This document shows, in pieces, positions 1 to 5,261 of a DNA stretch of 11,229 nucleotides (the first letter of the stretch is position 1; the number at the start of each line of letters is the position of its first letter). Below the pieces are notes generated by a model. That model was not told where the DNA came from. It did no database searches and saw only the letters and a list, made by a program, of their open reading frames with translations. Source of the DNA: Candidatus Altimarinota bacterium (GTDB taxonomy: Bacteria; Patescibacteriota; Gracilibacteria; UBA4473); assembly GCA_027028725.1 (NCBI GenBank), contig JALVIB010000035.1:1-11229 (forward strand), in the 5' to 3' direction. The translations under genes were made by a program, and so were the position numbers.

Positions 1-1
1 A

Positions 2-202
2 ACACATTATGAAATTGGTGATGATCCAATTTTACAAGAAATATTTACTTATCTAATCTCAACTGATGATTCAAATTACAATAAAAAGGTTTGGCAACAT
101 TTTTTAAGAATCATAAAAACAGCTTTTTCTGATTATAAAGTTAAATCAAATCTAAATGATTCATCTACGAATATTTATGAAATAGTTATTGAGAAACAAT
201 AA
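2..202 (+). CDS. C-terminal fragment of an unknown protein (5' end outside window)
   Basis: A frame is open from base 2 to a TAA at 200-202, giving 66 residues that start THYEIGDDPILQ and end NIYEIVIEKQ. There is no start codon in the window, so the gene begins upstream. The composition looks like a soluble protein: mixed Asp, Asn and Lys, with one aromatic and basic helix (VWQHFLRIIKTAF). I see no motif that gives a function. Support comes from an uninterrupted 200-base frame in AT-rich DNA and from the stop being followed directly by a near-copy of the window's iterated motif (TTCGCGGGG, 206-214), which elsewhere sits just after genes. A short chance frame remains possible. Confidence 0.5.
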   Translation, partial: THYEIGDDPILQEIFTYLISTDDSNYNKKVWQHFLRIIKTAFSDYKVKSNLNDSSTNIYEIVIEKQ

Positions 203-205
203 AAT

Positions 206-326
206 TTCGCGGGGTTTTTCACCGTCATTGCGAGCGTAGCGTGGCAATCTACTTCTTATTTAAAAATCCCCCTATCCCCATTTATTAAGAGAGAAAATCA
301 GAAATTACTTATTTTTTCGCGGGATT
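206..326. repeat. Intergenic repeat cluster: two motif copies, ATTGC hairpin repeat, CCCCCTATCCCC element
   Basis: This gap is almost entirely repeats. TTCGCGGGG lies at 206-214 and exact TTCGCGGGA at 316-324. Between them is a small hairpin repeat (221-250) whose arms ATTGC (227-231) and GCAAT (244-248) flank GAGCGTAGCGTG. This CATTGCGAG...GCAATCT word is a widespread bacterial interspersed repeat. At 265-296 is a degenerate AATCCCCCTATCCCC element with a TTATTAAG-type second half, related to the better-preserved hairpin at 11003-11029. No promoter or T-tract terminator is convincing here. Confidence 0.6.
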
Positions 327-971
327 TTAATTTTTTTGAAAAAAGAAAACATCGTCAATTATTAAATCTCCGTTATTTGTATTATAAAGCTGCATATAAA
401 AATCTGAATTTTGTTGAATATTTATCAAAAAATATTCATCTCCCAAAGGTATCGCTTTTCCATAAAATAAAAAACCATAGAAGCTACCAACAATATGATT
501 TATAACCACCCCAAAATTTGCATTACCGGGATTTTCTAGAACTTTCATCGTCATCCAATAATCCCCTGCTGGTAGCTGAAAACTATTTCCATCTTCATCA
601 CGAGGCAATAAAAAATCAAAATGATTATCCGTATTTCCTATATTTTTTGCAACTCCATCCTCAATTACCCAGTGATTTGGTCCATAAGCTTGATTATCAG
701 TATTCCAGAAAGAAGGATCGGTAAAAGATGAGTCTGCTACCAATTTGTTAACATTTAGTTCGTTACACATATCTAACTCTTTCGTTGTACACAATGATAA
801 AATTTTCTTATGTGCTTGCTCAAGTTCTGCCTGCCTTCTCGCATTTATAGCATCTCGTCGATAGTTATTGAAAGTAGAAATGGAAATTGTCGCGAGAATT
901 CCAATAATTACGATTGTTACCAACAATTCAATTAAAGTAAAAGCTTTGTTTTTATTTTTCATTGTCGACAT
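327..971 (-). CDS. Type IV pilin-like prepilin with C-terminal beta-sandwich-like domain
   Basis: A secreted type IV pilus or pseudopilus subunit. The N-terminus is a short basic leader (MSTMKNKNKA) followed by mature FTLIELLVTIVIIGILATIS, the class III prepilin signal recognised by prepilin peptidase PilD. The conserved Glu is at position 5 of the mature chain. The hydrophobic helix (11-30) would anchor the subunit in the membrane before assembly. The -1 residue is Ala rather than the usual Gly. Two cysteines (61 and 69) could form a disulfide. The rest (about 80-214) has Trp and Gly spacing and ends GDLIIDDVFFFQ, which resembles jelly-roll or carbohydrate-binding modules ending in IDDV; that part is inference. 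An ATG at 960-962 would give leader MKNKNKA and is equally plausible; an upstream TTG at 998 is less likely. It may be a major pilin, a minor pilin or an adhesive pseudopilin. No pilus assembly genes lie nearby. Confidence 0.85.
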   Translation of the reverse strand: MSTMKNKNKAFTLIELLVTIVIIGILATISISTFNNYRRDAINARRQAELEQAHKKILSLCTTKELDMCNELNVNKLVADSSFTDPSFWNTDNQAYGPNHWVIEDGVAKNIGNTDNHFDFLLPRDEDGNSFQLPAGDYWMTMKVLENPGNANFGVVINHIVGSFYGFLFYGKAIPLGDEYFLINIQQNSDFYMQLYNTNNGDLIIDDVFFFQKN

Positions 972-1007
972 TGTAATAAAATCACTTTTGTAAAACAAAC
1001 AGAAAAT

Positions 1008-1105
1008 TTCGCGGAATTTTATTTTTTGCTAATCCTCCCCTCAACAGCCCCCGTTAGGAGAAACAAACAAGAAATTTTTAACTATTAACTATTAACTTTT
1101 AACTA
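1008..1105. repeat. Intergenic repeats: motif variant, CCCC hairpin remnant, TTAACTA tandem repeat
   Basis: The gap between the pilin and rmlB holds a motif variant TTCGCGGAA (1008-1016), a degenerate CCCCT..GCCCCC..GGAG element (1034-1060), and a tandem 7-base repeat TTAACTA of about four units (1078-1105, third unit TTAACTT). The tandem overlaps the rmlB stop codon at 1099-1101. It could vary in length by slippage, but it would mostly change only the last codons or the 3' flank. Confidence 0.55.
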
Positions 1106-2088
1106 TTCCCAACCTTCGCCCGACAACTCTCTACCCAATCTTTGTTATTCAAATACCACTCAATCGTCAACGGCAAGGCCTCTTCAAAAGTATGTTTTGG
1201 TGTCCAACCTAATTCCCGCGAAATTTTGCTCGCGTCAATCGCATAGCGACGATCATGCGCCTTGCGGTCTTCGATAAATTTAATTTGGGACTTCGAATTC
1301 GTGTGTTTCAAAATTAAGTTGGTAATTTCCAAATTCGTTTTTTCATTGTGTCCACCAATATTCCAAACTTCCCCCGCTGGCGAATTCTCAAAAATATTTA
1401 AAATCGCCTCGCAGTGATCCAAAACATAAAGCCAGTCGCGGATATTTTTTCCGTCTCCGTAAAGCGTCAAATCCTCATTTTTCATCGCGCGGAAAAGGAA
1501 GAACGGAATCAGTTTTTCAGGAAATTGATAAGGTCCGTAATTATTAGAGCACCGCGAAATTGTCGCGAAAATTCCATAAGTTTCGTGCCACGATTTCACC
1601 AGTAAATCCGCGGAAGTTTTCGCCGCTGCGTACGGACAATTCGGCGCGAGCGGAGTTTCTTCGGTAAAAAAATCCCGCGAATTATCACCTAAATCTCCGT
1701 AAACTTCATCGGTGGAAACTTGGTGATAGCGCGGAACTTCAAATTTTCGTGTCGCTTCCAGCAAAACATGTGTCCCCACAATATTAGTTTGGATAAAAGG
1801 TGAAGAATCCTCAATCGAGCGATCCACATGAGTTTCCGCCGCGAAATTAATCACGCCGTCAAATTTTTCGCGGGAAAATAAATCAAACACAAACTCTTTG
1901 TCGGCAATATCTCCTTGAACAAATTTATAGTTCGGCAAGCCCTCAACATCCTTTAAATTCGCGAGATTTCCGGCATAAGTCAGTAAATCCAAATTAACCA
2001 CTTCCCAATCACGATTTTTCAAAATGTGGTGAACAAAATTCGAACCAATAAATCCCGCTCCACCTGTCACCAATATTTTTTTTGTCAT
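1099..2088 (-). CDS. rmlB: dTDP-glucose 4,6-dehydratase
   Basis: Converts dTDP-glucose to dTDP-4-keto-6-deoxyglucose, the second step of dTDP-L-rhamnose synthesis and the branch point to other deoxysugars for surface glycans; cytoplasmic. It is an extended short-chain dehydrogenase (SDR) enzyme of 329 residues, a normal length. The NAD-binding GGAGFIGSNF is at 9-18, the catalytic STDEVYGD has Thr126, Asp127 and Glu128, and the YxxxK pair is Tyr153 and Lys157 (YAAAK). The family blocks RCSNNYGPYQFPEKLIP (179-195) and RDWLYV.DH (217-225) are intact. The ATG at 2088 is directly followed by MTKKILVTGG and is preceded by A-rich sequence without a well-spaced Shine-Dalgarno. It lies 54 bases downstream of the bPH2 membrane gene on the same strand, with a hairpin repeat between them, so cotranscription is possible. 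Other rml genes (rmlA, rmlC, rmlD) are not in the window. Confidence 0.95.
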   Translation of the reverse strand: MTKKILVTGGAGFIGSNFVHHILKNRDWEVVNLDLLTYAGNLANLKDVEGLPNYKFVQGDIADKEFVFDLFSREKFDGVINFAAETHVDRSIEDSSPFIQTNIVGTHVLLEATRKFEVPRYHQVSTDEVYGDLGDNSRDFFTEETPLAPNCPYAAAKTSADLLVKSWHETYGIFATISRCSNNYGPYQFPEKLIPFFLFRAMKNEDLTLYGDGKNIRDWLYVLDHCEAILNIFENSPAGEVWNIGGHNEKTNLEITNLILKHTNSKSQIKFIEDRKAHDRRYAIDASKISRELGWTPKHTFEEALPLTIEWYLNNKDWVESCRAKVGNS

Positions 2089-2106
2089 TTTTTTAAATTA
2101 TTCCTT

Positions 2107-2136
2107 TGGCTCCCTCTTTTTTGAAAGAGGGCGAGA
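2107..2136. repeat. Hairpin repeat between bPH2 gene and rmlB (GGCTCCCTC family)
   Basis: A perfect 8-base inverted repeat, CCCTCTTT (2112-2119) and AAAGAGGG (2124-2131), with loop TTTG. The flank GGCTCCCTC matches the repeat copy inside ligA at 5735-5768, so it is probably a member of the same dispersed family. In the direction of the two minus-strand genes it is not followed by a T run, so I do not call it a terminator, although it could act as an mRNA processing or stabilising hairpin. Confidence 0.6.
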
Positions 2137-2142
2137 GATTAT

Positions 2143-4626
2143 TTATAAACTTTCCTTAATTTCTTTATAAAACTCCTGAAACTCGTTTAAATTATTCATC
2201 ATCATTTCAGTTTTTGAACTACCTATAGTCTGAATTCCGATATTCCCATTTTTAAAGACCTTATTCCAAAATCCTTCAGATTTATTTATAAAATCTATTT
2301 TTGAATAAAGAATAGAAATTTGTTTTCGATAAAAAATTCCTGATCTACGAAGCACGCGAAAATCTTGAATTCCAAAAGAAATATTTTTTACATTCCAGAC
2401 AATTAACGCAAAAACCATCCCCATAAACAAAAATATACCAATAGCAAGAGTTCCTCCAAAACCACCATCAATTCCTCCAGTCATAGCAGCTAATACAAAA
2501 GGAATTGAAAATATTAGTAATATAAAAGTTGGTAAAACTAAATAGTTTTTCAAACTAGGAGAAGCTGTCATTTTATCTTTAATTGGATTTTTCGCGAGAT
2601 TTTCAGCTAATTTCTTAATCTCATTTGAAGTCATTGGTTTTTCGAGAATCTTATCTAATAAGTCATTCAACAGAGGAATATCTGTAATATAATTTAAAGA
2701 CAGAGTGTGTGAAGTTCTTGCAACTGACCCTGTTCTTTGACCTACCACTAAACCTTTTACAACCTGCTCCTCCTGAGACTGATTTATATTTGCCGCATTT
2801 TCCCCTGCTACATCAAATTTAACCATTCCCACAGTTGTTAGCGGATACTTTACCGTCGTAATATTTTTAATATTCGCATAAGATGAATATACTTGCAGTT
2901 GAACCAAAAGTCCTTTCTTGACTGACAAATAATTCTTGTGCAAGAAAATTCGCGAGTTTTTGTAATAAAGTTTCATATAACCAAAAATCACCAAGAACAA
3001 CGCTATAATTCCGCCTAAAATTATGAACAGAGCAGTCCCGCCAGCTATTTTTGCACCTAAAACAAGACTCCACACAAATATTATTAATAAAACTGGCAGT
3101 ATTATTGCTGATTTCATCCAATTTAAAAAAGTAAAATTTGGCGTTAATTCGTACTCCACTTTTTCTGCGACAAATCCAAATTTAGACAAAATATTTGCGT
3201 ATAAATTTTCTGTTTTTTTCAAATGCATAAACTTGATTTTGGTAGCTGAACCAATTGACCCAAAATGAATTTGGCAAGTTCCAAAAATCTTATCAATCCA
3301 ACTTTCGCGCAAAATCACACTTGTCACTTTTTCATTTATAAATGAGATATTTTTGGCACTCAAAAATTTATAATGATAACTAATACTTTCTTTATCGATT
3401 ATGTACTTCGTACTTACAACTTTAATAAAAATAGAAATTGCCGAAAAAACTGCGATTGTCGCAATTCCTATTAAATCAGCAGAAAAAATAGCACCAATTC
3501 CCACAAAAATCAAAAGCATTAAAGGGAAAGCGAATGCTCGCAACTTATTCATCCTAAATTCTGCTGTATAAGATTTATCAAAATCTAGAAAGCTCTCCGC
3601 TCGCAAGTTTTTTGATTTTTTCGCGGGATTTATTGTTTTTTTGTTTGTTTTTTTAAATTTTCGAATTAAATCTCCTACTGACTTTGCTAATTCCTCTCCA
3701 TTTACAATATTCTTAAATTTAATTTCGCGTTTCGCCCCCTGACAACTTAATTCTACATCGTGAAGCCCAAAAATTCGATCGACAAAAGTTTGAGTTGAAA
3801 GAGAATCCGTCAAATTTTCAAAAGGAATTAAACTGTAATTTTTTGTTAAAAACCCTTCTTCATACTCAACTGTATCATTGTAAACTTTATAAACTCGTTT
3901 TCTCAAATCTAAATACCGAAATATCGCAGAAACCAAAATAATCCCTAATACCACAAAACCAATAATTGTCGCAATTTCGATAAAATTCTCATTAATCTCC
4001 ATTTCACTGCTTTCGTCACCTACCAAAATATTTCCACCAATATAAAATATTACAAAAACTGCTGTTCCAATAAATTTAAGTGTTTCCATTACTACTGCTA
4101 ATGGATGTGGTCTTAGTTCTTCTTTTAGCTCTTTTTTCTCCATAGAAAAACCATTATTTTTCATCATTTCTTGAATTTTCTTGTAAATCTCACGGGGATT
4201 CGATACTGCAAAAAATTTCCCTTCGGTAGCATCACTACCAGCAGATTCAATATACACATTCCCAATCTTAAATAATAAATATAAGATATACGGAAGTTCT
4301 AGCTTTAAATGTGTGATATTTCTAATTGGTAATTCCAGTTCTTTGTCAGAAAAAATTGTCCCTGTTTTGTAAATAATTCTATCTCTATCCAAAATATATG
4401 AAGTTTTACGATATTTAATCGAAACTAACCAATAGGTAATTCCAAAAACAACAAAAAACATAACACTAAAAACGCTTTTAAACACACCTATATCTCCTTC
4501 CGCCTCTTTCACACCAAAATAAGCTGTAATAAACAAAGTAAGCATAATTAGCGAAATAACTAATAATGATGGCAGAAAAAACGCTATTTTGTGTGGTTTT
4601 AGCGTAATTGATTGACTATTTTTCAT
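2143..4626 (-). CDS. Multi-pass membrane protein with five bPH2 (DUF304, YdbS/YdbT-like) units
   Basis: I read 827 residues as five repeats of a helical hairpin in the membrane followed by a bacterial PH domain. Probable membrane pairs are at about 14-39/50-70, 177-202/216-236, 363-384/386-404, 505-527/530-552 and 694-716/724-746. The bPH2 domains follow at about 72-155, 243-325, 404-482, 552-662 and 746-826. The domain signature is clear in unit 1 (YILDRDRIIYKTG, then LPIRNITHLKL and IGNVYIESAG) and recurs in unit 3 (KYIIDKESISY, CQIHFGSIGS) and unit 5 (FRVLRRSGIFYRKQ, GNIGIQTIGSS). Unit 4 carries an extra Gln- and Glu-containing loop (611-640). Known relatives such as B. subtilis YdbS and YdbT have fewer units; their role is poorly defined and linked to envelope stress or antimicrobial tolerance. 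Function here is unknown. The start ATG at 4626 has no Shine-Dalgarno. Confidence 0.85.
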   Translation of the reverse strand: MKNSQSITLKPHKIAFFLPSLLVISLIMLTLFITAYFGVKEAEGDIGVFKSVFSVMFFVVFGITYWLVSIKYRKTSYILDRDRIIYKTGTIFSDKELELPIRNITHLKLELPYILYLLFKIGNVYIESAGSDATEGKFFAVSNPREIYKKIQEMMKNNGFSMEKKELKEELRPHPLAVVMETLKFIGTAVFVIFYIGGNILVGDESSEMEINENFIEIATIIGFVVLGIILVSAIFRYLDLRKRVYKVYNDTVEYEEGFLTKNYSLIPFENLTDSLSTQTFVDRIFGLHDVELSCQGAKREIKFKNIVNGEELAKSVGDLIRKFKKTNKKTINPAKKSKNLRAESFLDFDKSYTAEFRMNKLRAFAFPLMLLIFVGIGAIFSADLIGIATIAVFSAISIFIKVVSTKYIIDKESISYHYKFLSAKNISFINEKVTSVILRESWIDKIFGTCQIHFGSIGSATKIKFMHLKKTENLYANILSKFGFVAEKVEYELTPNFTFLNWMKSAIILPVLLIIFVWSLVLGAKIAGGTALFIILGGIIALFLVIFGYMKLYYKNSRIFLHKNYLSVKKGLLVQLQVYSSYANIKNITTVKYPLTTVGMVKFDVAGENAANINQSQEEQVVKGLVVGQRTGSVARTSHTLSLNYITDIPLLNDLLDKILEKPMTSNEIKKLAENLAKNPIKDKMTASPSLKNYLVLPTFILLIFSIPFVLAAMTGGIDGGFGGTLAIGIFLFMGMVFALIVWNVKNISFGIQDFRVLRRSGIFYRKQISILYSKIDFINKSEGFWNKVFKNGNIGIQTIGSSKTEMMMNNLNEFQEFYKEIKESL

Positions 4627-4661
4627 TTAAATAAAATTAGAAATAAGGAAAATCCCGCGAA

Positions 4662-4690
4662 ATTTTACAGGAAAATACAAAATATGAAAA
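4662..4690 (-). promoter_or_regulatory. Candidate promoter for the bPH2 membrane gene
   Basis: Read on the minus strand, TTTTCA (4685-4690), a 17-base spacer and TAAAAT (4662-4667) precede the bPH2 start by about 35 bases. The -10 is directly followed by an exact TTCGCGGGA copy (4653-4661) near the expected transcription start. It is back to back with the plus-strand promoter at 4694-4722. The -35 is weak. Confidence 0.35.
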
Positions 4691-4693
4691 GAT

Positions 4694-4722
4694 TTGACTT
4701 TTATCTATTTTTTATGTATAAA
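4694..4722 (+). promoter_or_regulatory. Sigma70-type promoter for the 77-residue gene
   Basis: TTGACT (4694-4699), an exact 17-base spacer and TATAAA (4717-4722), with TG just before the -10. Transcription would start near 4729, giving a leader of about 20 bases. A second TATAAT (4734-4739) without a good -35 lies only 9 bases before the ATG and would give a nearly leaderless mRNA. Confidence 0.65.
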
Positions 4723-4748
4723 TAAAACGCTTTTATAATAAATCAAAG

Positions 4749-4982
4749 ATGAATAAAAATATTGAAAAAAGTCATTTTGTTGATATAACACCGAATTATC
4801 AGATTCCAGCTGATGTATATGCCAATTTACATGGCATCAACGCTTTGGTTAGACAAACAACTAATAAGCAAAAAAATCCCCAAATTATCACAAAAAGACA
4901 TTTTGATAATCAATATGTGGATGCTGGAAATGGATATTTTGTTCCGAAAGGAATAGCTAGACAATACGAAATTGATTTTTAA
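4749..4982 (+). CDS. Small protein of unknown function (77 aa)
   Basis: A soluble small protein starting MNKNIEKSHFVDITPNYQIP and ending FVPKGIARQYEIDF. It has no signal peptide or membrane segment. It is aromatic-rich with a Gly-Asn turn (VDAGNGYFVPKG, residues 57-68), which could be a small beta-rich fold. I do not recognise a family. The case for a real gene is the well-spaced promoter upstream, an ATG in the context AAATCAAAG-ATG that recurs before the next gene (AAATCAAAGG-ATG, 5012-5024), and a TAA stop followed immediately by a motif copy. It may be cotranscribed with 5022-5261, 39 bases downstream, although that gap carries its own -10-like TATAAA. Confidence 0.65.
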   Translation: MNKNIEKSHFVDITPNYQIPADVYANLHGINALVRQTTNKQKNPQIITKRHFDNQYVDAGNGYFVPKGIARQYEIDF

Positions 4983-4999
4983 AAATTTCGCGGGATTTT
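4981..4999 (+). repeat. Representative copy of the iterated motif TTCGCGGGA (19 exact copies in window)
   Basis: This intergenic copy (core 4987-4995) shows the full context AAATTTCGCGGGATTTTT. Exact plus-orientation cores start at 316, 1867, 3620, 4987, 6185, 6570, 6870, 7437, 7610 and 7884. Exact reverse cores (TCCCGCGAA) start at 1214, 1673, 4653, 5479, 5490, 5816, 5877, 10462 and 10988. Near variants are at 206, 1008 and 6354, and GCCCGCGAA occurs several times. The base before the core is T in 17 of 19 and the base after is T in 12 of 19. The copies carry no strand bias and occur in genes as well as gaps, so this is a word-level genome signature, not a single site. Confidence 0.9.
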
Positions 5000-5003
5000 T
5001 CTG

Positions 5004-5021
5004 TATAAATTAAATCAAAGG
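5004..5021 (+). promoter_or_regulatory. -10-like TATAAA and short leader before the 79-residue gene
   Basis: TGTATAAAT (5002-5010) resembles an extended -10, and the ATG follows only 12 bases after the hexamer. If used, the mRNA would have a leader of a few bases only. AAAGG directly abuts the ATG, too close for normal Shine-Dalgarno use. No convincing -35 is present; the position where it would fall is A/T-rich sequence next to the motif copy. Confidence 0.35.
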
Positions 5022-5261
5022 ATGCCTTTAAAAAATAGACCTCGTTGTTCCGCTGAAAAACACATTGGTTGTGGTGCATATCGAGCAAATCTAAAAATTC
5101 TCGCGGAAAAATTCCAAACCACACCAACACAAGTTGAAGCTGTGCTTAAACAATCAGAAGTTTTTCAAAATTTTAAAGGTTGCTGGGGGTATTTCACTAA
5201 TGCTGTTTTAAAAAAGCCGAAAAACTTACAACTCTTGGCAAAAAAACTAAAACAAACTTAA
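5022..5261 (+). CDS. Small protein of unknown function (79 aa)
   Basis: Basic, mostly helical protein starting MPLKNRPRCSAEKHIGCGAY and ending LQLLAKKLKQT. Cys9, Cys17 and Cys54 are the only cysteines; three are too few to call a zinc site. The middle (AEKFQTTPTQVEAVLKQS) looks like two short helices joined by a TPTQ turn, reminiscent of helix-turn-helix DNA-binding proteins, but I would not assign that. No signal peptide. It lies close behind the 77-residue gene on the same strand. Its last 15 bases overlap the 3' end of ligA on the opposite strand, so transcription of the two genes converges and no terminator sits between them. Confidence 0.6.
   Translation: MPLKNRPRCSAEKHIGCGAYRANLKILAEKFQTTPTQVEAVLKQSEVFQNFKGCWGYFTNAVLKKPKNLQLLAKKLKQT

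Noticed and set aside
2867..3268. Short ORFs on both strands within the bPH2 membrane gene
   Set aside because: Shadows; the long frame has a consistent repeated domain pattern.
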